Shown: positions 19,125-28,642 of the stretch, one piece after another
Layout of the letters: each line of letters begins with the position of its first letter
Position numbering within the stretch: the stretch's first letter is position 1
From: Pseudobacteroides cellulosolvens ATCC 35603 = DSM 2933
GTDB taxonomy: Bacteria; Bacillota; Clostridia; Acetivibrionales; DSM-2933
NCBI RefSeq assembly: GCF_001262605.1
Contig: NZ_LGTC01000001.1
Location: forward strand, 1,103,192 to 1,167,191
Direction of reading: 5' to 3'
DNA length: 64,000 nucleotides
Translations under genes and position numbers: made by a program
Notes under the pieces: model-generated
Told to the model about the DNA's origin: nothing
The model's database searches: none
The model's input: the letters and a program-made list of their open reading frames with translations, nothing else

Positions 19125-19865
19125 TTAAAGCGACTTTAAAAAGTCCAGTTTCTTGTAATCCTTGTCAAATCTATCCTTGATAAATCGTTTGGTCACCCTT
19201 GAAAGTTCTTCTAATACGCTGTCAGAAACCTCAAAGCTAAAAAGATCCTTGATATTGCAGTGTATTATGTAATAAATTGCCTTTGCTGCTCCTATAGACA
19301 ATGCCTGAGCGTTTATATCTTCTATAGTACATGAATTGCACAGGAAACCGCATTTTTTAAAGCTGAAACTCATTTTATCCGTTTCAAGGCTTCCGCAGTT
19401 AATACAACCGCCTACATATGGTGCATAACCTAGAATTGACAAAAAACGCAGCTCAAAAATTCTTGTAAAAAGTTCACTGCTTCTATCTGTCTTATCTATA
19501 AAATGCAGAGTATTTAGAAGAAGTTGAAGGGTTTTCACCGCAGGCTGTTCCTCTTGAATTATATCATTGACAAGCTCTAGGATATGAGCCGAATATGTAA
19601 GTTTAAACACATCACATCTTAATCCGTAAAAAGGCTCCAAAACGTCACAGGAACTTATGGTATACATATCCCTTCCCTTAAACAGCACAAAGTTGCTGTA
19701 ACACATAATCTGAGTTCCAGCAACAAGGTTGCTTCTGGGACGTCTGGAATTCTTTGCAAAAGCCGATATTTTCCCCCTGTTTTTTGTCAGAATGGTAACA
19801 ATTCTATCGGCTTCACCTGTATTAACTTCTTTAATAATTATTCCATCGGTCTTAACGTAACTCAT
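19125..19865 (-). CDS. recO: DNA repair protein RecO
   Basis: 246 residues with the RecO OB-fold N-terminus (TDGIIIKEVNTGEADRIVTILTKNRGK) and a four-cysteine zinc site (CINC and CNSC, about 149-178). RecO loads RecA on SSB-coated single-stranded DNA in RecFOR repair. It is the last gene of the yqfC-to-recO block, 46 bases after yqzL. Length and order are typical of Firmicutes. Confidence 0.96.
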   Translation of the reverse strand: MSYVKTDGIIIKEVNTGEADRIVTILTKNRGKISAFAKNSRRPRSNLVAGTQIMCYSNFVLFKGRDMYTISSCDVLEPFYGLRCDVFKLTYSAHILELVNDIIQEEQPAVKTLQLLLNTLHFIDKTDRSSELFTRIFELRFLSILGYAPYVGGCINCGSLETDKMSFSFKKCGFLCNSCTIEDINAQALSIGAAKAIYYIIHCNIKDLFSFEVSDSVLEELSRVTKRFIKDRFDKDYKKLDFLKSL

Positions 19866-19911
19866 TTTTTTCCTTTATTCTTAATGGAAGCAATACGAGC
19901 TGTCTTCTCAT

Positions 19912-20052
19912 TCACTTGCTGATTGCCACCTCTTCTTTAGTTGTAACAATTTCATTTTTAATATAGCCTTTTTCACTTACTTCCTTGTAAAATATATACT
20001 TATCTATTTCTCCTGTTTTTTCAAAGGCTTTCCATATTAAATCCCTTAACAT
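19912..20052 (-). CDS. yqzL: YqzL-family small protein
   Basis: A 46-residue reading frame starting MLRDLIWKAFEKTGEIDKY and ending at TGA 19912. This N-terminal pattern and the position between era and recO match the YqzL family, found at this place in Bacillus and clostridia. Function is unknown. A G-rich stretch (GGGGG) lies about 10 bases before the ATG. Confidence 0.85.
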   Translation of the reverse strand: MLRDLIWKAFEKTGEIDKYIFYKEVSEKGYIKNEIVTTKEEVAISK

Positions 20053-20083
20053 AATATCCAATCCCCCTCATTCTTTTGTGCCT

Positions 20084-20159
20084 GGGAAATTATGTTGTGT
20101 TCTACATCACAATTTCTCACGACAGCGGCTATGATGCAAAATCACTTTGTGATTTTGTT
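20084..20159 (+). repeat. Dispersed palindromic element, family 1 (copy A)
   Basis: Two linked hairpins: an imperfect one (GAAATTATGTTGTG with CATCACAATTTC), and a second (CAAAATCAC-TT-GTGATTTTG). A CTCACGACA segment lies between them. It is inserted between era and yqzL. The same units recur at 22635-22741, 28604-28638, 30155-30189, 35823-35903 and 61633-61670. Confidence 0.8.
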
Positions 20160-20248
20160 GTATGGTTTAATAGTATTATGTTTCTCCATATTTTTTTTTG
20201 TATACTTGAAAAATTATCATACTAGGGAAAACTGCTACCTTTTATAAT

Positions 20249-21148
20249 TTATTGGCTGTCCTTATAACCCAAGGTTTTAAGCATATTGTTATTGTTTCTC
20301 CAATCATCCTTTACCTTAACCCAAACCTCAAGAAAAACTTTTGTCCCAAGTAAATTCTCAACATCTTTCCTTGCCATCATTCCTATCTTTTTAAGCATCT
20401 TACCTTCTCTGCCTATAAGTATACCTTTATGAGAATCCTTTTCGCAATAGATATTGGCTTGTATATCTATTATATCCCTACCTGGCCTTTCCTTGAAGGA
20501 TATAATATCAACACCGGTTCCATGAGGTACCTCATCCTTTGTAAGATATAATATCTTTTCCCTGATTATTTCTGCAACAATTTGCTTTTCAGGTTGATCG
20601 GTAATCTGGTCGTCAGGATAATACATGGGACCTTCCGGCAGCACCTTTTTGATTTCCCTTATTACAATATCTGTACCCTCGTTATTTAACGCTGAAACAG
20701 GAATTATAGAATCAAATTCCAATTTTTCAGAATATGCTGCAATTAAGGAAAGAATTTTTTCTTTAGGCACCAGATCTATTTTATTGATTACCAGAAAAAT
20801 AGGTGTCTTTATGTGGGAAAGCTGTTCCATTATGTACTCATCCCCTGGTCCTATACCCTCACTATCAGCTTCAATAATAAATATTACCGCTTCAACGGTA
20901 CTTATTGTGCCTTGTGCACTATTGACCATAAATTCGCCAAGCTTATTTTTAGGCTTGTGAATGCCAGGGGTATCAATGAATATGATTTGACTGTCTTTAT
21001 CCGTTATGATAGCCCTTATGGCGTTTCTAGTCGTTTGAGGTTTGTCTGAGGTGATGGCGATTTTTTCACCTGTAATCCTGTTTAAAAGGGTTGATTTACC
21101 AACATTGGGTCTTCCAACGATGGTAACAAATCCTGATTTGAATTTCAT
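20249..21148 (-). CDS. era: GTPase Era
   Basis: 299 residues. GTPase motifs G1 GRPNVGKS, G3 DTPG and G4 NKID are followed by a KH RNA-binding domain with GREGKMLKKIG. Era binds the 3' end of 16S rRNA during 30S assembly and is usually essential. It follows cdd by 77 bases; a dispersed repeat separates it from yqzL. Confidence 0.97.
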   Translation of the reverse strand: MKFKSGFVTIVGRPNVGKSTLLNRITGEKIAITSDKPQTTRNAIRAIITDKDSQIIFIDTPGIHKPKNKLGEFMVNSAQGTISTVEAVIFIIEADSEGIGPGDEYIMEQLSHIKTPIFLVINKIDLVPKEKILSLIAAYSEKLEFDSIIPVSALNNEGTDIVIREIKKVLPEGPMYYPDDQITDQPEKQIVAEIIREKILYLTKDEVPHGTGVDIISFKERPGRDIIDIQANIYCEKDSHKGILIGREGKMLKKIGMMARKDVENLLGTKVFLEVWVKVKDDWRNNNNMLKTLGYKDSQ

Positions 21149-21225
21149 TAATGTCTTACCTCCGTAAAGTATACTTTTTTATATAACTATCGATGCAACA
21201 ATATCATCAGTTATCCTTGAGCTAA

Positions 21226-21645
21226 TTACAATTCAAACATGCAGGGCATTATCTCACTAAGTGAAAAGCTTCTATACTGACCGGATTTATTGCTGCAAAT
21301 AACCTTCATTTCACCCTTGTCAAACTCACTTAGAACTTGCCTGCATATCCCGCATGGGTATATAAAGCTGTCTGCATCTGATGAAATTGCAATGGCTTTA
21401 TATTTAATATCTCCCTCTGAGACGGCTTTTATGACTGCTGTTCTTTCTGCACAAATAGTTGCACCAAAGGAGGCGTTTTCAATATTTACACCTGTATACA
21501 CTTTACCTTCAGCAGTAAGAAGTGCAGCACCCACCCTGAATTTTGAATATGGCGAATAGGATTTTTCCATTGCCTTTTTCGCTATTTCAATAAGTTTTTT
21601 TTCCAATTCATCTTGAGATAAATTAAGTAAATTTATTGTATCCAA
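21226..21645 (-). CDS. cdd: Cytidine deaminase
   Basis: 139 residues with the zinc/catalytic motifs CAERTA and PCGICRQ, both intact. It deaminates cytidine and deoxycytidine in pyrimidine salvage. Usual size for the homotetrameric class. It lies between dgkA and era, as in Bacillus. Confidence 0.97.
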   Translation of the reverse strand: MDTINLLNLSQDELEKKLIEIAKKAMEKSYSPYSKFRVGAALLTAEGKVYTGVNIENASFGATICAERTAVIKAVSEGDIKYKAIAISSDADSFIYPCGICRQVLSEFDKGEMKVICSNKSGQYRSFSLSEIMPCMFEL

Positions 21646-21741
21646 ATTCTACTCTCCCTTGGGTTTACATTATTATAAAAATTATTAACTATTAATTATT
21701 AATTAAAACTTTTTTATATAGTCATACCATATCACACTCTA

Positions 21742-22116
21742 TCAAAAAAGCTTGATTATATCTCCTGATACCCTGTCGAAAAATACTAAAAAGCCAATAA
21801 CTATAGAAAATACAGCTGATACCAACACTGCACCTGCTGCCACATCCTTTGCTATCTTGGCTTTTTCATTGTACTCGGATGTAGCAAGATCAACGACAGC
21901 TTCTATCGCAGTGTTGATCATCTCAGCTGTAATAACAGCCGAAATGGTAAGGATAACTGCAATAAATTCCAATTTGCTTATTCTGTAATAAATGCTAAGT
22001 GGAATTATAAGACAGGTCGCAAAAACATGGAACTTCATATGCCGTTCATTCTTAACAGCTGTTACTATACCTCTTATGGCATTTAAAAAGTTGTCCCAAA
22101 AGTGCTTATTTTTCAT
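21742..22116 (-). CDS. dgkA: Undecaprenol/diacylglycerol kinase family protein
   Basis: 124 residues with three predicted membrane helices and the DgkA signature EMINTAIEAVVD. In Gram-positives this family mostly phosphorylates undecaprenol, recycling the cell-wall lipid carrier. Its start overlaps the end of ybeY by 11 bases, so the two are translationally coupled. Confidence 0.94.
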   Translation of the reverse strand: MKNKHFWDNFLNAIRGIVTAVKNERHMKFHVFATCLIIPLSIYYRISKLEFIAVILTISAVITAEMINTAIEAVVDLATSEYNEKAKIAKDVAAGAVLVSAVFSIVIGFLVFFDRVSGDIIKLF

Positions 22117-22600
22117 TTCTTACAAGCCCCAGCTTTCTTAAAACCAATTCCTGTTTTCCTAGCATTTTTTCCTCTTCTTCCTTTTCCATATGGTCATACC
22201 CAAGGAGGTGAAAAACTCCATGCGTGGTAAGAAAAGCTATTTCACGTTCAAATGAGTGACCATATTCAGCTGCCTGGCTTTTGGCTGTTTCCAAAGAAAT
22301 AATTATGTCTCCAAGCAAAAGGAGGTCTTCATCAAGGTCAAAATCACCTTCGTTTGATAATATCTCTCCTTCATGCATATCGACAACAGGAAATGACAAT
22401 ACGTCGGTAGCTTTATCAATATGCCTGTGCTCATTATTTATCTCACGTATTTTTTCATCATCAACAAGAAGAATGCTGACTTCAGACTGTATATCAAACT
22501 CTTCAATCTCCATGCTTGTTTTAACTGCATCATTTATAATCTTTTCCAAATTTGGGGTTACCTCTATTTTATCCTGTATGTTTTCAATGTAAATCTCCAA
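22106..22600 (-). CDS. ybeY: Endoribonuclease YbeY (rRNA maturation)
   Basis: 164 residues with the metal-binding motif HGVFHLLGYDH (family pattern H-x3-H-x5-H). YbeY takes part in 16S rRNA 3'-end processing and ribosome quality control. It normally follows pgpH closely; here a family-1 repeat (22635-22741) lies between them. Confidence 0.96.
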   Translation of the reverse strand: MEIYIENIQDKIEVTPNLEKIINDAVKTSMEIEEFDIQSEVSILLVDDEKIREINNEHRHIDKATDVLSFPVVDMHEGEILSNEGDFDLDEDLLLLGDIIISLETAKSQAAEYGHSFEREIAFLTTHGVFHLLGYDHMEKEEEEKMLGKQELVLRKLGLVRNEK

Positions 22601-22634
22601 CTACTTCGCCTCTTTCAATTGTTTTTAAATAAAT

Positions 22635-22741
22635 GCAAAATCACATGGTGATTTTGTTATGTCTAGGAAATTATGGTGCTTCCATCACCATAATTTCTCA
22701 CGACAACAATCAAGGTTGCAAAATCACATGGTGATTTTGTT
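22635..22741 (+). repeat. Dispersed palindromic element, family 1 (copy B, full form)
   Basis: A hairpin (GAAATTATGGTG / CACCATAATTTC) flanked on both sides by the same 24-base palindromic unit built on CAAAATCACATGGTGATTTT (starting 22635 and 22719). The right unit overlaps the last codons of pgpH and supplies its stop codon. It lies inside the conserved pgpH-ybeY pair. Confidence 0.85.
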
Positions 22742-24901
22742 ATTAACGGGTTTTATTTCAGGATACTTCTCCCTGGCATGGAAAAAGCCGCTTAATACCT
22801 TCATAAAAGCTACTGCTATAGTATCAAGATCCTTCAGCGTAAGATTACACTGGTCCAGCTGTCCATCATCCAGCTTATCCTTTATTATTTTCCGCACAAA
22901 CCCTTCTATCTTTCCCTCTGTCTTATCGGTCATGGATCTTACAGCAGCCTCTACAGAATCTGCAAGAAGTACTACGGCTGATTCCTTGGTTTTTGGCTTT
23001 GGCCCTTGATATCTAAAATTTTCTGTCTTTACATCTTCAGCTTTTTCAACCGTTTTTGCCTTATGGTAAAAGTATGCAACCAATGTTTCTCCGTGATGCT
23101 GCCTTATTATATCCTTTATTATATTAGGCAGCTTGTATTTATCAGCAAGTTCTATTCCATCACTTATATGTGATGTTATTATAAGGGTGCTTAAATTAGC
23201 AGTTATCTTATCATGAGGATTTTCACCCATTTGGTTTTCTGTAAAAAAGTGAGGTCTTTTAAGCTTTCCGACATCGTGGAAATAAGCACCAACCCTAGCT
23301 AAAATAGGGTTACCGCCAATCGCTTCGGTAGCCACCTCTGCAAGATTTCCAACCATGAGACTGTGATGGTACGTTCCAGGAGCCTCAAGGAGAAGCCTTT
23401 TTATCAACGGATGGTTTGGATTTGCCAGCTCTATAAGCTTTAATGGTGTGACTATATTAAAAATACTTTCCAGAAAAGGAGCAATACCAATAGTCAGTAC
23501 CATAGACCCAAGGCCATTCATGAACACAATAAGGCTGTTTTTTATTATATTATTCCAGTCCTGCTTATATATCAACCCAAAGCACAGCATTATAATCACA
23601 TTAACGGCACCAATAACTACACCAGCTAATGAAAGCCTGCTTCTCTGGGTTGAGTTTGATACAAAATAGGCAGCAAAAGTTCCGCTTATGGTAGACATAT
23701 ATATGAATGAGATATCACCTTTTACAATTATTGCAACTGCAATGGTTAAAACCAGGTTTATAACTATAGCCAGCTTAAGATCCAAGAGTATGGATATAAG
23801 CATTGCTGCAACACAAACAGGTATAGTCATAGGAGAATATGTGGGTGATATTTCATAAAGTCCCCTTGCAATAAGTATAACTATGGATATGACAATGCAT
23901 ATAATAGCAATATCCCTTCTGCTGTATAAGGATTTTCGGTTAAAATGCCTCATATAGAGAATAAGAAAAAAAGCCAAAAAGATAACCAGAACTAAAATGC
24001 CTCCCACAAATGCAAAATCAAATCTGCTTTTTGTTCTAAGAAGGTTTAAATCCTCAAGAATCTTAAGCTTGTCCTCGGTAACTTTTTCTCCAATTGCCAG
24101 TATCCTTGCTCCCTTTTCAATTGTCACAATGTTTTTTATGTCATCATATGCTTCTTTTTTTAACTTGCTTGTAGCCACCTCGTCAATGATCCAGTTAGGC
24201 TTTATTATTGACTTTATGATTGAAGAGGCAACAAATTTAAGTTCTTGAGGCATATTGGAACTATTGATGCTTGCTTCAATTTTTGATATCTCAAGTGAAA
24301 GCTTTTCCTTGCTAACGCTTTTACTGATTATTTCATCAATATGTCCTTCAACGATATCCTTAAAGTTATCAAGTTCCTTGTCTTTGCAGCTGTTTTCCGA
24401 AACGACGTATAAGAGAAGGTCATTAGTAAGGCTGATATCCAATTCTTTTAGCTTTGTATCCAAATTAAGAGCCTCTTTTTGCAATATTTCCTTAATGCTG
24501 TCCTCAATGACACTTCCATCTGTTTCAAAAGCTTCAATGTCTTTAATGCTTTCTCTTGAATTTTTTCTTGACTTTTCTACTGCAAGTACAAAATCTACCC
24601 ATTTTTTTAAAGCTTCTGCAGAGGCTTTAACATCCTTAATCATAACGGAAGCAATTGCTGCTTCTGCTTCTTTTCTGTTTTTGGTAGTATTTACCTCATC
24701 AACTATATTTCCAGGTGAAATAATATCATAACTGGAAATTTCGCCCACTGATAGACTGTATTTTTTTGGAGACGCTCCATCAACTACAACAATAAAAAAC
24801 AATATTATTGTGAATATAGCAATTAAATATCTGTGTACCGTTTTACTTTTTAGAAATATCTTTAGTAATCCGTGGGTATGCAACTCCTTTTCTTTAATCA
24901 A
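22724..24901 (-). CDS. pgpH: 7TM-HD cyclic-di-AMP phosphodiesterase PgpH (YqfF)
   Basis: A 725-residue membrane protein: an N-terminal helix, an extracellular 7TMR-HD region (about 50-320), seven membrane helices (about 320-490), then a cytoplasmic HD domain with HHSLMVGNLAE and HDVGK. PgpH hydrolyses c-di-AMP. I start it at TTG 24901, nine bases after GAGGGGG; an upstream ATG at 25000 would overlap phoH by 62 bases. The last residues (NKITM) and the stop are encoded by the family-1 repeat, so the natural C-terminus has been replaced or extended. Confidence 0.93.
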   Translation of the reverse strand: MIKEKELHTHGLLKIFLKSKTVHRYLIAIFTIILFFIVVVDGASPKKYSLSVGEISSYDIISPGNIVDEVNTTKNRKEAEAAIASVMIKDVKASAEALKKWVDFVLAVEKSRKNSRESIKDIEAFETDGSVIEDSIKEILQKEALNLDTKLKELDISLTNDLLLYVVSENSCKDKELDNFKDIVEGHIDEIISKSVSKEKLSLEISKIEASINSSNMPQELKFVASSIIKSIIKPNWIIDEVATSKLKKEAYDDIKNIVTIEKGARILAIGEKVTEDKLKILEDLNLLRTKSRFDFAFVGGILVLVIFLAFFLILYMRHFNRKSLYSRRDIAIICIVISIVILIARGLYEISPTYSPMTIPVCVAAMLISILLDLKLAIVINLVLTIAVAIIVKGDISFIYMSTISGTFAAYFVSNSTQRSRLSLAGVVIGAVNVIIMLCFGLIYKQDWNNIIKNSLIVFMNGLGSMVLTIGIAPFLESIFNIVTPLKLIELANPNHPLIKRLLLEAPGTYHHSLMVGNLAEVATEAIGGNPILARVGAYFHDVGKLKRPHFFTENQMGENPHDKITANLSTLIITSHISDGIELADKYKLPNIIKDIIRQHHGETLVAYFYHKAKTVEKAEDVKTENFRYQGPKPKTKESAVVLLADSVEAAVRSMTDKTEGKIEGFVRKIIKDKLDDGQLDQCNLTLKDLDTIAVAFMKVLSGFFHAREKYPEIKPVNNKITM

Positions 24902-24938
24902 AAATGCTCTACCCCCTCTTTTGTATAAAAACTTTTTA

Positions 24939-25937
24939 TTAATTCTTTTTTGTATGCTTATTCGGAATATCCTTACCTTTATCGCTGTCATATTTTTCAT
25001 ATGCTTTTATGATTTTTTGTACCAGCTCATGTCTTACTACGTCCTTATCTGAAAGATGAACAAACTCAATTCCGTTTATACCCTTCAAAACCTTCATAAC
25101 CTCTCTAAGGCCTGATTTTTTATCTCCCGGAAGGTCAATCTGGGTTATATCTCCCGTTATTACAGACTTTGAACCAAACCCAATTCTGGTAAGAAACATT
25201 TTCATCTGCTCAGGAGTGGTATTTTGTGCTTCATCCAGTATAATGAACGAGTCATCAAGAGTCCTACCCCTCATATATGCCAGCGGTGCAACCTCGATCA
25301 TTCCCTTTTCAAGAAACTTTTGATATGTTTCCGCACCCATTATCTCATAAAGTGAATCATATAACGGTCTTAAGTATGGATCAACCTTGTTTTGCAAATC
25401 CCCAGGCAAAAATCCCAGTTTTTCACCGGCTTCTACTGCAGGTCTTGTGAGAATTATCCTGTTTACTTCCTTGTTCCTAAAGGCAGTAACAGCCATTGCC
25501 ACTGCAAGAAACGTCTTACCCGTACCGGCAGGTCCAATACCAAAAACAATATCGTTATTCTTTATAGCATCAACATAAGATTTTTGACCCAATGTCTTAG
25601 CCTTTATCTGCTTTCCTCTTGCTGTAAGGCATACATAGTCAACAAGCTCTTTTACCTTGTCCAACTGATCCTCAGCTGCAAGCTGAACATAATACCTTAC
25701 ATTTTGCTTGGTAATTAAATCACCTTTTACAGCTATGCCTTTCAAGTGCTGAATAATGGACTCTGCCTTTTCAACACCTTCCTGAAGGCCTACTATTTTA
25801 ATCTCATCATCTCTTGATAATATCTTTACATTAAAGGCATCTTCAATTATGCCCACATTTTCATCATAACTCCCAAACAAGTTAATTGCATGCTCTATCC
25901 TGTCAAATTCTATGGTTCTTTCTATTAAGCTATCCAA
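24939..25937 (-). CDS. phoH: PhoH-like ATPase
   Basis: 332 residues: a short N-terminal KH-like region, then the PhoH ATPase with Walker A GPAGTGKT and Walker B FIILDEAQN. The family is linked to RNA metabolism (ybeY is a neighbour in most bacteria). The yqfD stop codon abuts its start. Confidence 0.95.
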   Translation of the reverse strand: MDSLIERTIEFDRIEHAINLFGSYDENVGIIEDAFNVKILSRDDEIKIVGLQEGVEKAESIIQHLKGIAVKGDLITKQNVRYYVQLAAEDQLDKVKELVDYVCLTARGKQIKAKTLGQKSYVDAIKNNDIVFGIGPAGTGKTFLAVAMAVTAFRNKEVNRIILTRPAVEAGEKLGFLPGDLQNKVDPYLRPLYDSLYEIMGAETYQKFLEKGMIEVAPLAYMRGRTLDDSFIILDEAQNTTPEQMKMFLTRIGFGSKSVITGDITQIDLPGDKKSGLREVMKVLKGINGIEFVHLSDKDVVRHELVQKIIKAYEKYDSDKGKDIPNKHTKKN

Positions 25938-27137
25938 TCAATTATCTCCTCCAATCTCTTTGCTTACACCAATGTTCTCTATACACTCTATTATAACCTT
26001 AACTGATTTTGTTCCATCATCATTACTTAATATTTTTGTATCTTTTTTAATAATTTCAGCATCCTCAGGAATAGTTTCACTTGCCATATCATATGCCTTA
26101 TGTGTTGCTATATCCTCGGCTTCCTTTGAAGATATTTCCTTCTCCACCTCATGGGTTTCATAATATATATCGTCAATAAATTCAAATGGAAATACCAGAT
26201 CTTCCCCTAATGATAGTGCTTTTTTTATTTCTATTTTATCATATTTGCTGTAAGAAACCTTCCCCCATGGTAAACTTATTCTTTTTCCAAAGAGGACCAA
26301 GGTGTATTTATTGGTTTTGTTCCCTGTTCTCTCCTTTACAGTTGGCTTAATTACAACAGGGCTTATACCCTCGTACCACGTTCTAGCCTTAACAGTGCTA
26401 ATAGCATGTAATGGTGTTACTTCACTGTTTTCTTCCTTGCCTGGGACATTTCCTGTAACAAGAATTTGTCCCTCTACAACAGTATCTCCTGGTTTTACAA
26501 GATCAAAACCTGTTTTTGAAATAACGGATTTTATTATTCCATCTTTTTTAGCAACAATATCACATGGCTTATCTTTTTCAATCAATACGGGAGGCATTAT
26601 CCTCTCATCAATCTGTACCTTTAATTTGGTTCCTTTTACAGATACCCCAACCCATCCTAATTTATCTATTTTAAGCATTAAATCACTAACCACTTTTTTT
26701 GTATCGACTTTATATTTCAAAGTACCTTGCTTAACACCTGACTCACTGAGTTTTTCCATTATAAAATCACTGTTTATTTTTTTATTACCGCTTATCTCAA
26801 TTGACCATATAAATGATGTCATTATATAAAATAAAACAATACATGCTACTGCACCTATTAAAAAGGTTTTCCTTTTTTTGTACCTGTTTTTTACAAAAGG
26901 CAAGCCGACCCTTTTAGCTATTCTTACCCTGCACTTGGTTTTTAATGCAATAGGCCGTAACATTTTGAAGCCGTTTATGCTTATTTTCAAGGTCATTTTT
27001 CTTGAACCGTGCCTTTTTATATCCCATAAAAATATCTCTCTATGAATACATATATTGATAAACTTTTCAAGGAAATAGCCTTCAATAGTTATAATAACAT
27101 ATCCCCTGAAATAATTCCACAATTTCAAGATTAACAT
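25938..27137 (-). CDS. yqfD: Sporulation protein YqfD
   Basis: About 399 residues with one membrane helix (about 90-110) and a long extracytoplasmic C-terminal region. It matches YqfD, a SpoIV-related protein made in the mother cell. The start is the ATG at 27137, preceded by AGGTGGAG; the longer frame to 27155 lacks a site. yqfC lies 46 bases upstream, the normal pair. Confidence 0.93.
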   Translation of the reverse strand: MLILKLWNYFRGYVIITIEGYFLEKFINICIHREIFLWDIKRHGSRKMTLKISINGFKMLRPIALKTKCRVRIAKRVGLPFVKNRYKKRKTFLIGAVACIVLFYIMTSFIWSIEISGNKKINSDFIMEKLSESGVKQGTLKYKVDTKKVVSDLMLKIDKLGWVGVSVKGTKLKVQIDERIMPPVLIEKDKPCDIVAKKDGIIKSVISKTGFDLVKPGDTVVEGQILVTGNVPGKEENSEVTPLHAISTVKARTWYEGISPVVIKPTVKERTGNKTNKYTLVLFGKRISLPWGKVSYSKYDKIEIKKALSLGEDLVFPFEFIDDIYYETHEVEKEISSKEAEDIATHKAYDMASETIPEDAEIIKKDTKILSNDDGTKSVKVIIECIENIGVSKEIGGDN

Positions 27138-27183
27138 AACTCCACCTTTATTCATGCATTTTTATTTGAGTAATGATTAGGAA

Positions 27184-27495
27184 TTAAGTACAAAATTCCA
27201 AGCTTTCAATTTTACCATATACCATTATATCTTCAGATGTTATTTCCTTTATGACAAGTTCCTTGCCTCCTATTCTTATAATACCTATACCGGTATTTAA
27301 GCGAATCTTTTCTACATCATACTCAATAACACCTTTATAATTTTCTACTACAAGGTTAGTATTACCAATCATTGTTAGTTTTGGTATATCCAATATAACT
27401 TCTTTAGGAAGGTCCAATACCTCTGTTACCTTCTCCTTAAGCCTGGGCTTTGGAATCTCTTCCTTCTTCTTTTTTGATCTTCTATTTGATGACAT
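27184..27495 (-). CDS. yqfC: YqfC/YabP-family sporulation protein
   Basis: 103 residues. After a basic N-terminus comes the YabP/YqfC core (LPKEVILDIPKLTMIGN, then GIGIIRIGGKELVIKEI). These small proteins are sigma-E controlled and needed for normal spore envelope formation. First gene of the block that runs to recO. Confidence 0.93.
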   Translation of the reverse strand: MSSNRRSKKKKEEIPKPRLKEKVTEVLDLPKEVILDIPKLTMIGNTNLVVENYKGVIEYDVEKIRLNTGIGIIRIGGKELVIKEITSEDIMVYGKIESLEFCT

Positions 27496-27552
27496 ACGAA
27501 TCTCCAGTTATATAAAAATTTTGCTCCGCCAAATGTTAGATTATTAGCACTT

Positions 27553-28475
27553 TTAATATATATTATTTATATTACCGAATTCATAACCCAGTTCACGTGC
27601 ACCCTTTATAATACTGTCAAGTGCCTCTGCATTATCCTTTGACACTGCATGCAGCAGGATTATTTCGCCATTATGCAGGTTTCTCATTACAATATTTTTT
27701 GCATACTCCGGCCCTTTTTCTCTATTGGTGTACCAATCTTCATAGGCAAAGCTCCAGAACAGGTTTGTATAGCCTAATTTTTGGCTTATAGATAATGTCC
27801 TTTCGCTGAATTCTCCCTTTGGCGGCCTCAAATAAGTCATATGCTTTCCATACCGTTCATAAAAAACCCTGTCAAGTCCTAGTATCTCTTCCTCAAGCCT
27901 TTCATCATCAACTTCCGGCAAACTTGGATGATTCAGTGTATGGTTGCCTACCTCATGGCCTTCCTCAACCATTCTCCTTATTAAATCCTGATTTTCTTTC
28001 AAGTAGGGACCTGTAATAAAAAAACTGATTTTACATTGTTATCCCTTAGTACATCTAGAATTTTTGAAGTATAACCATTTTCATATCCCTCATCAAATGT
28101 AAGATAAATTTCTTTTTTATTGGTATCACCTATGTAGAATCCACCATACTTTTTTAATAACTTCGGTGTTCCCGGATTGACTGAGGGAGGCTTATTGCCC
28201 GGATTTCTCTTCAGTCCCCAACTAATAGTTTTGTTATCTAATGACGATTTGCTGCTATCTTCTTCTGATAATATATTGGTTAAAACTTTACTCCCAGTAC
28301 TCATATCTTCAGGCAGACTGCCTGTTATCTCTTTTTCAAAATCTATCGGTTCCCTGTTTTCAGAATATACTCCGCCTAAATCGCTTAATTTTGTGGTATC
28401 TAGTGTCTTTGTGCAGCTTGCAAATATAGTTATGGACAATAAGGCTAAAGCACCTAAGTACAGCAATTTACTCAC
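27553..28475 (-). pseudogene. pdaA: PdaA-like polysaccharide deacetylase, interrupted by a one-base frameshift
   Basis: Two frames together give one NodB-type deacetylase of about 307 residues. The first (28475-27999) holds a lipoprotein signal (FASC), a linker and the start of the catalytic domain (YLTFDEGYENGYT). The second (from about 28017) continues with the HTLNHPSLPE zinc motif and RPPKGEFSE. The break is at a run of seven A (28018-28024): one extra base restores FFITGPYLKENQ, the family sequence. PdaA removes N-acetyl groups to form muramic lactam in spore cortex. A consensus error is the simplest explanation; true inactivation is possible. Confidence 0.88.
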
Positions 28476-28500
28476 TCTTTCACCTCCTGTAAAAATAAAA

Positions 28501-28549
28501 CCCCAAGAAAAATGTACCTGTCAATAATTCATTAGTACTTTTCCTGGGG
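28501..28549 (-). terminator. Terminator after the DUF881 pair
   Basis: CCCCAAGAAAAATGTAC pairs with GTACTTTTCCTGGGG. On the minus strand the stem is followed by a T-rich tail, between the second DUF881 gene and the deacetylase. Confidence 0.82.
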
Positions 28550-28603
28550 TATTATTATTATATTTTAATTGTTCTTAAATATAACAAATATTTATTTGTT
28601 ATT

Positions 28604-28638
28604 ATCATCAAGGGTGCAAAATCGTTTTGTGATTTTTT
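28604..28638 (+). repeat. Dispersed palindromic element, family 1 (copy D, right half)
   Basis: ATCATCAAGGGTGCAAAAT continues into the CAAAATCG-TTTTGTGATTTT hairpin, matching the right part of copy B (AACAATCAAGGTTGCAAAAT). It starts five bases after the DUF881 stop codon at 28643 (minus strand). Confidence 0.7.
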
Positions 28639-28642
28639 AAGC

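Noticed and set aside
20084..22741. CRISPR array
   Set aside because: The repeats are palindromic, irregularly spaced, in both orientations and not separated by uniform spacers.
27553..28475. Two separate genes, a lipoprotein and a short deacetylase
   Set aside because: The two frames meet exactly at a homopolymer and join into one continuous NodB domain when one base is added.
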